64,000 bases of DNA, taken from contig NZ_JACBZJ010000001.1 of the NCBI RefSeq assembly GCF_013409305.1, positions 1,984,001 to 2,048,000 on the forward strand, given 5' to 3'. Of the stretch, positions 8,969 through 16,686 are shown piece after piece. The notes below the pieces were generated by a model that saw only the letters and a list, made by a program, of their open reading frames with translations, had not been told where the DNA came from and searched no databases. A program made the translations under genes and the position numbers. Source of the stretch: Cellulomonas soli (GTDB taxonomy: Bacteria > Actinomycetota > Actinomycetes > Actinomycetales > Cellulomonadaceae). Each line of letters opens with the position of its first letter. Position 1 is the first letter of the stretch.

Positions 8969-9056
8969 GGGTGGTGCGATGACCGTCGTGGAGGCGGCGA
9001 TCGGACCGTGTCCGGCGAGGTCGTCCCCGAGGGCGACGGGTCGAGGGAGGGTCCTG

Positions 9057-9251
9057 ATGAACGCGGCAGTCCTGACGACGGTCCTCACCGGTCTGAGCGG
9101 GCTCGGTCCGGGTCGGTCCGAGGAGTGCGCTCCGGGCGCCGCAGGGCATCACGCCGACCTCCCGGTGGCCGGCTACGCACCGGCGACCGCGCCCGCCGGT
9201 GCCGCGCCGGTGGGGCTGCGCCGGGTCTCCGACGACGGGCGTCGTGACTGA
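9057..9251 (+). CDS. Small hypothetical protein
   Basis: 64 residues, MNAAVLTTVLTGLSGLG..., with a short hydrophobic N-terminus and a Pro/Ala-rich remainder. Support is the strong ribosome site GGGAGGG at 9045-9051 six bases before ATG, the motif region upstream and a terminator-like hairpin downstream. No family is recognised, and longer upstream starts in the same frame are less well supported. Confidence 0.4.
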   Translation: MNAAVLTTVLTGLSGLGPGRSEECAPGAAGHHADLPVAGYAPATAPAGAAPVGLRRVSDDGRRD

Positions 9252-9310
9252 CCCGAACCCCTTGAGCTGCCGCCTCGCAGGGCGGCCGACGAGCAGCCGG
9301 GCTGCCGTCG

Positions 9311-9348
9311 AGGGCTCGTGCTCCGGTGCCGACCGGGTCACGAGCCCT
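9311..9348 (+). terminator. Hairpin, probable terminator
   Basis: Perfect 10-bp arms AGGGCTCGTG (9311-9320) and CACGAGCCCT (9339-9348) with an 18-base loop, followed by TTCGTCG rather than a T-run. It sits between the small gene at 9057 and the leaderless methyltransferase gene. Confidence 0.5.
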
Positions 9349-9411
9349 TCGTCGTCCCCGCGCCGTGGCGGCCCCGAGCGACTCGGTGCCCGTCCGGCGC
9401 ATGATGGGCGG

Positions 9412-9960
9412 GTGACCGCTGCCCCGCGCGTGCCTGGTGCACCGGACGTGCCGCCCGATCCCTCAGGGGCCGGTGGCGACGAGGCGACCTCGGCGGAGGT
9501 GCGCACGGCACGGCTTCTCGTGGCCGCCCAGATGGTGCTGCTCGCCCTGCTCGTGCTGCTGCCGGGTGGCGAGGCCTGGCCGGTGCCGTCGTGGTTGCGC
9601 GTGCTGTGCGCGGCGGGCGTGGCGGTCGGTCTGGTGGTCATGGTGCTGGCAGGAACGGCCTTGGGGCGCGGGCTGACGGCGGTCCCGCTGCCCAACCGTC
9701 ACGCGGTGCTGCGCACCGGGGGGCTGTACCGGGCCGTGCGGCACCCGATCTACACGGGCCTGCTGCTGACGACCGGCTCGTTCACGGTGGCGTCGGGCAG
9801 CGTGCCCCGGGCGCTGGCCTTCGTGGTTCTGGTGGTGCTGCTGCGCGGGAAGGCCCGCTGGGAGGAGGAGCGCCTTGCGCGGGCGTTCCCGGGGTACCGG
9901 GAGTACGCCGCGCGGACACCGAGGTTCGTGCCGGGAGGTCGACGCCGCGGCGGGCGGTGA
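9412..9960 (+). CDS. Isoprenylcysteine carboxyl methyltransferase-like (PEMT/NnrU fold) membrane methyltransferase
   Basis: 182 residues with four or five hydrophobic helices. The C-terminal half carries the ICMT/PEMT signature: GLYRAVRHPIYTG with the key RHPxY, then EEERLARAFPGYREYAARTPRFVP. Such enzymes methylate lipids or prenyl cysteines using S-adenosylmethionine; the bacterial substrate is unknown. GTG 9412 is chosen because CATGAT lies exactly six bases upstream (leaderless pattern). The final codons overlap one arm of a 13-bp hairpin. Confidence 0.8.
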   Translation: MTAAPRVPGAPDVPPDPSGAGGDEATSAEVRTARLLVAAQMVLLALLVLLPGGEAWPVPSWLRVLCAAGVAVGLVVMVLAGTALGRGLTAVPLPNRHAVLRTGGLYRAVRHPIYTGLLLTTGSFTVASGSVPRALAFVVLVVLLRGKARWEEERLARAFPGYREYAARTPRFVPGGRRRGGR

Positions 9961-9971
9961 CCTCCCGGCAC
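9928..9971 (+). terminator. Strong hairpin between convergent genes
   Basis: Arms GTGCCGGGAGGTC (9928-9940) and GACCTCCCGGCAC (9959-9971) are perfectly complementary with an 18-base loop. It spans the stop of the methyltransferase gene and precedes the stop of the opposing monooxygenase-like gene, so it probably ends transcription in both directions. Confidence 0.65.
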
Positions 9972-9978
9972 GCAGGGA

Positions 9979-10272
9979 TCAGCGGGCGACCTCGGAGAGC
10001 ATGGACAGCTCCGGCTCGCCGTCCTCCCACCGGTCGAACGGCAGGCCGTCCGCCCCGGCGAGAAGGGTCGGGGCTCCCGCCTGGAGCGCCTCCATCGATC
10101 CCCACAGCGAGATCGCGACGATCTTCCCGGTGGCGGGGTCCTGGAAGGCGCCGATGTGCTCCAGGCCGTCCAGGCCGTCGGCCGCGGTGTTGATCGCGGA
10201 CATCGCGGCGAGCAGGTCGTCGACGTGCTCGGGTCGGGGCTGGTGCACGGCGTGCATGAGGATGCGGGTCAT
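9979..10272 (-). CDS. Small alpha+beta-barrel-like protein (antibiotic biosynthesis monooxygenase type)
   Basis: 97 residues, MTRILMHAVHQPRPEHVDDLL..., with the pattern of dimeric alpha-beta barrels: N-terminal strand, helix of ~20 residues, strand with GAFQDPATGKIVAISLWGS. Function unknown. It is last in the ArsR-SRPBCC operon and overlaps the preceding gene by four bases (ATGA); GGAGGG precedes its start. Confidence 0.65.
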   Translation of the reverse strand: MTRILMHAVHQPRPEHVDDLLAAMSAINTAADGLDGLEHIGAFQDPATGKIVAISLWGSMEALQAGAPTLLAGADGLPFDRWEDGEPELSMLSEVAR

Positions 10273-10757
10273 GGTCGTCCCTCCGGTTGGTGCTCCGTTG
10301 ACTGATACGGGTGCTCGCTGGTCGTGGTCAGGGCGGCGAGGATGACCTGCCAGCCGCGGGAGTAGCCGCCGGCAGCACTCGTGGTGGTGCGCAGCTGCTC
10401 GGGCGAGAGGCGTTCCCAGCCTCGGTGCTCGAGCTCCACCCGGGTGAGCTGCGGTCCGAGCTCCTGGAACCGGACCTCCACCTCGGTGCCGCCGGCGAAG
10501 ACCTCCCAGCTCAGCGCGAACCGGGTCGGTGGCTCCCAGAGGAGGACGTGGCCCCAGGTCGCGGTGGTGCCGTCGCCGCGCGTCTCGAACACCCGACCGT
10601 CGAGCTCGGGGGTGAAGGTCACGTCGACGACCTGGTCCTGGCCCAGTGAGTACGGGCGCACGGGCCACCACCGGCCGATGTGACGGACGAAGGTGTCGAA
10701 GGTGTGCGGTCGACCGGCGCGCACGAGCGTCGATCGGCGGATCGGCTCGGCGGTCAT
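10269..10757 (-). CDS. SRPBCC (AHSA1/Aha1-like) domain protein
   Basis: 162 residues covering one START-like ligand-binding domain: strand RRSTLVRAGRPHTFDTFV, then VDVTFTPELDGRVFE, WGHVLLWEPPTRFALSWEV and the C-terminal helix SAAGGYSRGWQVILAAL. AHSA1-family proteins are often encoded with ArsR-type repressors, as here; the ligand is unknown. Overlaps both neighbours by four bases, so all three are translated as one unit. Confidence 0.85.
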   Translation of the reverse strand: MTAEPIRRSTLVRAGRPHTFDTFVRHIGRWWPVRPYSLGQDQVVDVTFTPELDGRVFETRGDGTTATWGHVLLWEPPTRFALSWEVFAGGTEVEVRFQELGPQLTRVELEHRGWERLSPEQLRTTTSAAGGYSRGWQVILAALTTTSEHPYQSTEHQPEGRP

Positions 10758-11149
10758 CCGGCGTGCCTGGCGGCGGCGGAACGGTCGCCCGTCCGGGCCG
10801 GCCCTACCTCGTTCGTCCCTACCTCGTTCGTCCCTACCTCGTTCATCTCAGCCTCGGCGAGCTCGCGGGCGGTGTCCAGCGACGTCGACCAGAGGTCCTC
10901 GAGGAAGAGACGCAACGGCGCCAGGCCCGAGAGGTCGGCGCGGTAGAGCCGCCGGGTGCCGTCGCGACGCTCGTGCAGGAGGCCGGCGGAGCGCAGGACG
11001 CCGAGGTGCTGCGACACCGCCGGGCGGCTGATGTCGAACTCGGCGGCGATCTCGCCGGCCGGGAGCTCGCGGTCCGCAACGAGGTGCAGGATCGCGCGTC
11101 GTCGAGGTTCGGCGACGGCGCGAAGGGCGTCGTCGAGCGGCTCGGTCAT
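10754..11149 (-). CDS. ArsR-family winged-helix repressor
   Basis: 131 residues. The wHTH is at about 10-75: AEPRRRAILHLVADRELPAGEIAAEF, recognition helix SRPAVSQHLGVLRSAGLL, wing RRDGTRRLYRA. No metal-binding CxC motif, matching the subclass that regulates SRPBCC partners. The C-terminus contains NEVGT repeated through a 15-bp DNA triplication. It probably represses its own operon from the palindrome at 11197-11208. Confidence 0.9.
   Translation of the reverse strand: MTEPLDDALRAVAEPRRRAILHLVADRELPAGEIAAEFDISRPAVSQHLGVLRSAGLLHERRDGTRRLYRADLSGLAPLRLFLEDLWSTSLDTARELAEAEMNEVGTNEVGTNEVGPARTGDRSAAARHAG
10802..10846. repeat. Triple 15-bp tandem repeat inside the arsR gene
   Basis: Three consecutive copies of CCCTACCTCGTTCGT (the third ends CAT). 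In the minus-strand gene this encodes three NEVGT units near the C-terminus. The exact identity of the units points to recent slippage, so copy number may vary between strains. Confidence 0.9.
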
Positions 11150-11196
11150 GGTGCGGCTCCTCGTTCGGACGGTAACCGAGACGAGTGTCGCATCTG

Positions 11197-11208
11197 ACTT
11201 ACGTAAGT
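11197..11208. promoter_or_regulatory. Palindromic operator ACTTACGTAAGT
   Basis: A perfect 12-bp palindrome 48 bases before the arsR start, in the 64-base gap between that gene and the methyltransferase stop. Its AT-rich content stands out, and ArsR-type repressors commonly bind such sequences at their own promoter. Inferred from position and symmetry. Confidence 0.6.
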
Positions 11209-11213
11209 GGCAA

Positions 11214-12347
11214 CTAACGCTTTGTCGAGGCGGTCACCGTGAACTTGGCGTTGCGCGCCACCTGGCGCGTCGGACCCACCGCCCGCTCGAGCGCCGGCCG
11301 GTAGAGCAGGTGCGAGTTCCACACCGTCCACAGCTCACCGCCCGGTCGCAGCACGCGCCCGGCCGCCGCGAAGAGCTTGTGCGCGACCCCGGTGTGCACC
11401 GACGCCCCCACGTGGAAGGGCGGGTTGAGCACCACGAGGTCGACCGAGGAGTCGGGCAGGGTCGCCGCGGCGTCGTCGCGCAGCACCTCGACCCGGTCGG
11501 CCACCCCGTTGGCCCGGGCGGTCGCCAGCGCCGAGGCGACGGCGGCCGCGGAGTCGTCGGTCGCCACGACCTGCAGCGCAGGACGCGCCACGGCCAGTGC
11601 CGCGGCCACGACACCGGTGCCGCAGCCCAGGTCGACGGCACGGGTCGCGTCGGGAGCCATCGCGTCGAGCGAGCCGAGCAGGAACCGGGTGCCGAGGTCG
11701 AGACGGGTCCCCGCGAACGCCGATCCGTGCGCGCAGATCGTCAGGCCCAGCTCCGCGTGGTGCTCGGACGCTGGCCAGGTCGTCGTCGGGCGCTCCGCGG
11801 CCGGGCGGGGTGAGGAGGCGACCAGCACGCGCGATTTCTGCCGGGCCAACCGGGCCTCGACCGTGCCCAGGTATCGGCCCAGGACCTCGTTCATCGCGAC
11901 CGACATGTGCTTGACCCGGCCGCCGGCGACCACCACCACCTGCGGGTCGGCATGCTCGGCGACCAGCGCGGCGATCTCGTCGAGCGCGTCCAAGGACCTC
12001 GGCAGCTGCAGCAGCACGACCCGGGCGCCGGTCAGGAGCGTCGCGTCCAGGTCGTGCGAGGTGAAGGTGTCCGTCAGCCCGGCGCGGTCGGCGTTGGCTG
12101 CCAGCGCTCGTTCGCCGGTCAGCGCGTCCTGGTGGGTGCGGACGGCCGTCGCGCCGTGCAGGGCCGCCGCGCCCAGGGTGAGAGCGCCGTAGCGGTCACC
12201 GATGACGACGACCGTCCCGGTGGGGGCCGCAGCGAGCGCCTCCGCCGCCTCGTCCAGGATCAGCCGGTCGGTCGCGTCGACCGCGACCAGGTTAGGTGCC
12301 TCGACGTCGGGGAAGCGGCGCAGCGCCTCGAACGAGAAGTCGGCCAT
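11214..12347 (-). CDS. RlmG/RsmC-type two-domain rRNA guanine-N2 methyltransferase
   Basis: 377 residues, the RlmG size. A degenerate N-terminal Rossmann domain (~40-180, GTVVVIGDRYGALTLG) is followed by a catalytic domain with motif I AVDLGCGTGVVAAALA (~233) and the N2-guanine motif VVLNPPFH (~302). Members methylate a guanine of 23S or 16S rRNA with S-adenosylmethionine. The sequence alone does not separate RlmG from RsmC, so no symbol is given. The methyltransferase stands upstream of the ArsR operon on the same strand but is probably independent of it. Confidence 0.82.
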   Translation of the reverse strand: MADFSFEALRRFPDVEAPNLVAVDATDRLILDEAAEALAAAPTGTVVVIGDRYGALTLGAAALHGATAVRTHQDALTGERALAANADRAGLTDTFTSHDLDATLLTGARVVLLQLPRSLDALDEIAALVAEHADPQVVVVAGGRVKHMSVAMNEVLGRYLGTVEARLARQKSRVLVASSPRPAAERPTTTWPASEHHAELGLTICAHGSAFAGTRLDLGTRFLLGSLDAMAPDATRAVDLGCGTGVVAAALAVARPALQVVATDDSAAAVASALATARANGVADRVEVLRDDAAATLPDSSVDLVVLNPPFHVGASVHTGVAHKLFAAAGRVLRPGGELWTVWNSHLLYRPALERAVGPTRQVARNAKFTVTASTKR

Positions 12348-12525
12348 CGGTGGTGCTCCCTGCGGTCGGGTCCGTCGGTCCTCGAACCGGGCGCGTCGCG
12401 CGGGGCGCGGACGACAGAGCCGGGTCCTGGGCGGCCGGGTGTCGGCGTCGCCGTGCTGACGGGCGCCCCGAGACTACCCGGCCGGTCTCGTCCGCCCCCT
12501 CGCGGGCTGTCGGCCGGGCCGGGTG

Positions 12526-12945
12526 TCAGCCGTCCGCGAGCGACCGCCCGGCCTGCCCCGGGCCGAGCGAGCGGAGCGTGGAGCGCAGTCGCTGCGGGAG
12601 CCCGGCGACGACGTTGTCGTAGGAGTCCTCCACGAGCTCGGCCACCAGCGCACGGTCGACGTCCGGGGCCAGCACGACGCTCACCCAGTGCTTCTTGTTC
12701 ATGTGGTACCCGGGCAGCACGGCCTCGTGCTCGGCGACGAGCAGCGGCACCTCGTCGGGCTCGGCCTTGAGGTTGACGATCATGTGCTCGCTGACCCGTG
12801 GGACGTGCATGAGCAGCGCGAACACCTTGCCGTGCACCCGGAACACGTCCGTCTCCGGGCCGAACGGGTTGTCCTGCGTCGCGCCGGGCAGCGCCAGGCA
12901 CGTGCTGTGGCACCAGGCGGCGGCGTCGTGATGGGCGGGGAGCAC
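12526..12945 (-). CDS. MmcQ/YjbR family protein
   Basis: 139 residues. The family pattern is clear: WCHSTCLALPGATQDNPFGPETDVFRVHGKVFALL, then VNLKAEPDEVPLL and the C-terminal NKKHWVSVVL...LVEDSYDNVVAGLP. MmcQ/YjbR proteins have a CyaY-like fold and are thought to bind DNA; function unproven. The GTG start at 12945 is chosen because a leaderless-type CATGAT lies six bases before it, in a sequence nearly identical to the one before the gene at 9412. Confidence 0.85.
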   Translation of the reverse strand: MLPAHHDAAAWCHSTCLALPGATQDNPFGPETDVFRVHGKVFALLMHVPRVSEHMIVNLKAEPDEVPLLVAEHEAVLPGYHMNKKHWVSVVLAPDVDRALVAELVEDSYDNVVAGLPQRLRSTLRSLGPGQAGRSLADG

Positions 12946-13056
12946 CCGCCCATCATGCTCGGCCCCGCCGACAGGGACCCGCGCGCCTCGGTGGGGCCCG
13001 GTCGGTGTCAACCTGAGGCTCGTGCCGTGCGTGGAAGGGGTGTGACAGCACTCGTG

Positions 13057-13752
13057 ATGGACGCGTGGCCCGAGCCGGGCGCGGAGGCGTCGGCGGCCGA
13101 CGTCGACGTGGTGCTCACGACCGCCGGTCGACGCGACCGTGACGCGGAGTTCACCGCGTTCGCCGCCCAGGCGCGCGAGCCGCTCGCTCGGCTGGCCTGG
13201 CTGCTGTGCGGTGACACGCACCAGGCCGCCGAGCTCGTCCAGACCGCGCTGGTGCGCACCTACGTCGCCTGGCCGCGTGCGAGGGAGGGCGATCCGTTGC
13301 GCTACGCCCGCCGGGTGCTCTCCAACGCCCGGATCGACCTGTGGCGGCGTCGTCGTCGCGAGGTCCTGCTCGCGCCGACGGACCTGCCCGAGCGCGCGGC
13401 CGTCGGGTACGGCGCGGGTGGCGGCGTCGAGGAACGCGACGCGCTCGTGCGCGCGCTCATGCTGCTCAGCCCCCGCCAGCGGCGCGTCGTGGTGCTGCGG
13501 TACATGGTCGGGCTGTCCGAGCGGGAGGTGGCCGACGACCTCGGGGTCACGGTCGGCACGGTGAAGACGCAGGCGTCTCGGGGACTACGCCGGCTGCGCT
13601 CGACCATGACCGAGCTCGGCGCGCACGGCGACCGGGTCGTCGGCACGGCGGCAGGCCAGCCGGTCCGGGCAGCAGAGGGCGGCGCGTCCGGGTCGGGGAC
13701 GACCGGGCGAACCGTGACGGGTGCAGCGGAGGAGGTCGGGCGACGTGCGTGA
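13057..13752 (+). CDS. ECF sigma factor, SigE/SigL-like (SigM-type) family
   Basis: 231 residues. Region 2: FAAQAREPLARLAWLLCGDTHQAAELVQTALVRTYVAWPR; region 4: LSPRQRRVVVLRYMVGLSEREVADDLGVTVGTVKTQASRGLRRLR. The GTVKTQ recognition helix is typical of the actinobacterial SigE family with short partners. ATG 13057 is preferred; GTG at 13042 or 13054 is possible since GGAAGGGG lies at 13032-13039. The C-terminal ~50 residues are low complexity. The next gene overlaps by eight bases. Confidence 0.85.
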   Translation: MDAWPEPGAEASAADVDVVLTTAGRRDRDAEFTAFAAQAREPLARLAWLLCGDTHQAAELVQTALVRTYVAWPRAREGDPLRYARRVLSNARIDLWRRRRREVLLAPTDLPERAAVGYGAGGGVEERDALVRALMLLSPRQRRVVVLRYMVGLSEREVADDLGVTVGTVKTQASRGLRRLRSTMTELGAHGDRVVGTAAGQPVRAAEGGASGSGTTGRTVTGAAEEVGRRA

Positions 13753-14422
13753 GGTGGACGAGCAGGACGCGACGTGGGCGCGCGAGGTGTTCGCCCGTGC
13801 CACGGACGGCGCACCGGACGTGTCCGTGGACGTGCCGACGGCGCTGCGCAGGGGGCGGCGCCGTCGGGCGGTCCGGGCGGTGGGGGTGCCGGGGGCGTTC
13901 GCGATCGGGGTGCTCGGCGCTGTGCTGATGCTCCCGCACGTCGTCCCGGGACCCACGCCGGCCGCGGTGGCGCCGACCGCCACCGGCGTGTCGGCCACGC
14001 CTTCGCCGTCGCCGTCCGACGGGGCGGCCGCGCTGACGGACCTCGTCGAGGACGCGCGGCGTGAGGCCGAGCACGACCGCGCGGTCGAGGAGCTGCTCGC
14101 GCAGCGCGAGGCGGCGCGGATCGCGGCCGAGGCGGCGGCCGCCGCGAAGACCCCGGACGACTACCTCGAGCTCGGGCCGATGACCGCGGACTCGGTCGTC
14201 GAGCTGTTCGCCCTCGCGGAGGTGCCCGACGTCGACCTGGTCAGGGTGATCCCCTCGGATCGCTGGCCTGCACGGATGGACAGGTGCATGCAGGACCGTG
14301 GCGGCTGGCACTTTGCCGCGGTCGGTGAGGGCGGCTGGCGGGTCGGCCCGCAGGGCGCCGACCAGGACGCGCTCGGTGCTGCGCTCTACGCGTGCCTGGT
14401 GATGTTCCCCGAGGAACCCTGA
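13745..14422 (+). CDS. Sigma-linked single-pass membrane protein
   Basis: 225 residues from GTG 13745, which overlaps the sigma gene and has GGAGGAGG upstream. Hydrophilic N-terminus (~1-35), basic RRGRRRRAVRAV, one membrane helix (~42-62), then a Pro/Ser linker, an Ala/Glu-rich helix (~95-140) and a C-terminal domain with two cysteines (MDRCMQ and ALYACL) that may pair. Coupling to the sigma gene suggests a regulator or sensor partner; no ZAS motif is present. Confidence 0.65.
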   Translation: MREVDEQDATWAREVFARATDGAPDVSVDVPTALRRGRRRRAVRAVGVPGAFAIGVLGAVLMLPHVVPGPTPAAVAPTATGVSATPSPSPSDGAAALTDLVEDARREAEHDRAVEELLAQREAARIAAEAAAAAKTPDDYLELGPMTADSVVELFALAEVPDVDLVRVIPSDRWPARMDRCMQDRGGWHFAAVGEGGWRVGPQGADQDALGAALYACLVMFPEEP

Positions 14423-14450
14423 CGGGAGGTCGCGTCGCTACCCTGCACGG

Positions 14451-14840
14451 GTGCAGCCGATGACCCCTTGCCCGTGCGGCTCCGGTGACCCGTGGGACGC
14501 CTGCTGCGGTCCGGTGCTCGACGGCTCTCGTGCGGCCGCGACCGCGGAGGCGCTCATGCGCTCGCGGTACAGCGCGTTCGCGGTCGGCGACCGTGCCTAC
14601 CTGCTGGCCACCTGGCACCCCTCGACCCGACCGGCCGAGCTCGACCTGGACGACGACGTCGAGTGGCGGCGGCTGACCGTCCTGGGCACCTCGGCGGGCG
14701 GGCCGTGGGACGAGACGGGCACGGTCGAGTTCGTCGCCGCCTACCGGACGTCCGACGGGCGGGGACGGCTGCACGAGCGCAGCCGGTTCGTCCGCGAGGG
14801 CGGCCGCTGGTCCTACGTCGACGGCGACGTGCAGCCCTGA
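14451..14840 (+). CDS. ychJ: YchJ family SEC-C zinc-motif protein
   Basis: 129 residues. The N-terminus CPCGSGDPWDACCGP is the SEC-C metal-binding motif; the central EALMRSRYSAFAVGDRAYLLATWHPSTRP and the C-terminal RSRFVREGGRWSYVDGD are diagnostic of YchJ (UPF0225), an NTF2-like domain. Biological role unknown. The GTG start has TACCCT exactly six bases upstream, so it is probably leaderless. Confidence 0.92.
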   Translation: MQPMTPCPCGSGDPWDACCGPVLDGSRAAATAEALMRSRYSAFAVGDRAYLLATWHPSTRPAELDLDDDVEWRRLTVLGTSAGGPWDETGTVEFVAAYRTSDGRGRLHERSRFVREGGRWSYVDGDVQP

Positions 14841-14913
14841 TCCGTCGGCGGCAGGATCGGCGCACGAGCAGTCTGCGGAGCCCGTGCAGGTCGCGTGGCA
14901 GAGGGCAGGAACG

Positions 14914-15249
14914 ATGGGCGAGGACTCCGAGCGGAGCCACGGGTCGGCCGTCGAGGCCGTCCTGGTCGACCCGCGGGACGTGAACCGGGAGGGGCGACCG
15001 CCGCGGTTCCGCGTGGCGCTGTGGACCGGCACGCCGTACGACGTGGCGGACGGTGGCACGACCTGGTCGAGCCATGAGGAGACGTACGAGCTGCGTGGTG
15101 TCGACGTGCTCGGCGCGGTCGCGTGGGCCGAGGACCGTGCGCGCGTGACGCCGGACCTGGTGCTGGTCGAGGTGCTGACGGTGCACGACTGCGACGGGGG
15201 AGGGCTCACGTCGCAGCGGTTGTGGGTCGGCCGTCGGGCGGCGGGTTGA
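14914..15249 (+). CDS. Hypothetical protein
   Basis: 111 residues, MGEDSERSHGSAVEAVLVDPRD..., predicted soluble and mixed alpha/beta with WTGTPYDV and VEVLTVHDCDGGGL. No family recognised. ATG 14914 follows GGCAGGA; an earlier GTG-type start at 14884 is possible. Base composition matches its neighbours. Confidence 0.55.
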   Translation: MGEDSERSHGSAVEAVLVDPRDVNREGRPPRFRVALWTGTPYDVADGGTTWSSHEETYELRGVDVLGAVAWAEDRARVTPDLVLVEVLTVHDCDGGGLTSQRLWVGRRAAG

Positions 15250-15259
15250 CGGTGGGTGA

Positions 15260-15293
15260 TTACCGGGTAACCTCATCCATGGTTACTCGGTAA
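15260..15293. promoter_or_regulatory. Double operator TTACC-G-GGTAA / TTACT-C-GGTAA
   Basis: TTACCGGGTAA at 15260-15270 is a perfect palindrome around a central G; TTACTCGGTAA at 15283-15293 differs in one arm base. Centres are 23 bases apart, about two helical turns, and the pair ends 26 bases before the padR start. A promoter-embedded site for autorepression by PadR is the simplest reading. Confidence 0.65.
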
Positions 15294-15319
15294 GTCAGTC
15301 GATCCAGGGGGCCCGTCAG

Positions 15320-15952
15320 ATGTCGATCCGTCAGGGGATGCTCGCGCTGCTCGCCGAGCAGCCGATGCGCGTCTACCAGCTGCGTCAGCAGTTCGAGCAG
15401 CGCACGGGCGGCACGTGGCCGCTCAACATCGGGCAGGTCTACACGACCGTGCAGCGACTGGTCCGGGACGGCCTGGTCGAGCACGCGCCCGCCGAGCCGG
15501 ACGATGACGGCGAGTGGTTCCGGCTCACCGACACCGGCCGGGCCGAGGCCACCGCGTGGTGGTCGCGACCCGTCGAGCGCGGGGCACCGGCGCGCGACGA
15601 GCTCGTCATCAAGCTCGCGCTGGCGGTCACCGCGCCGGGCGTCGACGTCCGCGACGTGATCCAGCGACAGCGCCGCGAGTCGATGCGCGCGCTGCACGAC
15701 TACACGCGCCTGAAGTCCGCCCCGACCGAACCGGGTGCGGCCGACGAGCTCGCATGGTCGCTCGTCCTCGATCACCTCGTGTTCGCCGCGGAGGCCGAGG
15801 TGCGCTGGCTCGACCACGTCGAGGCACGAGCGTCCCGGGCGGCGTCCGAGGGCCGTCCTGCCACGCCGACGAGCGAGGGACCCGACGACGTGCGCGACGA
15901 GTCCGCGCGTACCGCGACCGCAGCGGCGTCCGAGCGGCGGACCGTCCGATGA
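15320..15952 (+). CDS. PadR-family transcriptional repressor
   Basis: 210 residues. PadR wHTH at about 1-75: MLALLAEQPMRVYQLRQQFEQRTG, IGQVYTTVQRLVRDGLVE, wing with EWFRLTDTGR. The helical C-terminal domain (~80-175) is a Vir_act-like dimerisation region, and a charged tail follows. It heads an operon with an ABC ATPase and FtsX permease (ATGA overlap), so it probably controls that exporter in response to its substrate through the double operator upstream. Confidence 0.9.
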   Translation: MSIRQGMLALLAEQPMRVYQLRQQFEQRTGGTWPLNIGQVYTTVQRLVRDGLVEHAPAEPDDDGEWFRLTDTGRAEATAWWSRPVERGAPARDELVIKLALAVTAPGVDVRDVIQRQRRESMRALHDYTRLKSAPTEPGAADELAWSLVLDHLVFAAEAEVRWLDHVEARASRAASEGRPATPTSEGPDDVRDESARTATAAASERRTVR

Positions 15953-16686
15953 GCCCCGCAGGGCCCGTCCTGCTCACGCTGGCCGACGTCACCCGGGTGC
16001 ACGGCAGCGACGAGGTCGCGGTGCACGCGCTGCGCGGCGTCGGCCTCGAGGTCCGGCTCGGCGAGCTCGTGGCGGTCATGGGCGCCTCCGGCTCGGGCAA
16101 GTCGACGTTGCTCAACATCGCCGGCGGGCTCGACACCCCGACCGCCGGCTCGGTCGTGCTCGACGGCACGGAGCTGACCGGCCTCGACCAGAAGGCCCGT
16201 GCGGCGCTGCGCCGGCGGTCGGTCGGCTACGTGTTCCAGGACCTCAACCTCATCCCGGCCCTCACGGCCGTGGAGAACGTGTCCCTGCCGCGTGAGCTGG
16301 ACGGCGTGCCGCTGCGCACCGCCCGCAGCGAGGCGATCGCCGCGCTCGCGGAGGTGGGCCTGGACCCGCTCGCGGACCGGTTCCCGGAGGAGATGTCCGG
16401 CGGTCAGCAGCAGCGCGTGGCCATCGCGCGGGCGCTCGTCGGCCCGCGTCGGCTCGTGCTCGCCGACGAGCCCACCGGTGCGCTCGACTCGACGACGGGC
16501 GAGGACATCATGCGGGTGCTGCGGGCCCGGGTGGACGCCGGGGCGGCCGGGCTGCTGGTCACGCACGAGCCCCGGTTCGCCGCGTGGGCCGACCGGACGG
16601 TGTTCCTGCGGGACGGCGTCGTCGTGGACTCCACGGGCGGGGTGCACGGCCCGGAGTCGCTGCTCGCCGGCGCGGGCGAACGCTAA
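15949..16686 (+). CDS. ABC transporter ATPase, LolD/MacB/SalX type
   Basis: 245 residues with Walker A MGASGSGKSTLLN (~residue 44), Q-loop YVFQDLNLIP, signature EMSGGQQQRVAIARAL, Walker B LVLADEPTGALD and H-loop LLVTHEP. The order and the TGALDS segment mark the MacB/LolD class that works with FtsX-like permeases. Start overlaps the padR stop by four bases and its own stop overlaps the permease start (TAATG). Confidence 0.93.
   Translation: MSPAGPVLLTLADVTRVHGSDEVAVHALRGVGLEVRLGELVAVMGASGSGKSTLLNIAGGLDTPTAGSVVLDGTELTGLDQKARAALRRRSVGYVFQDLNLIPALTAVENVSLPRELDGVPLRTARSEAIAALAEVGLDPLADRFPEEMSGGQQQRVAIARALVGPRRLVLADEPTGALDSTTGEDIMRVLRARVDAGAAGLLVTHEPRFAAWADRTVFLRDGVVVDSTGGVHGPESLLAGAGER

Noticed and set aside
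8889..9056. Longer N-terminus for the small protein at 9057
   Set aside because: It would cover the palindrome and T-rich motif, which look like promoter DNA, and has no ribosome site.
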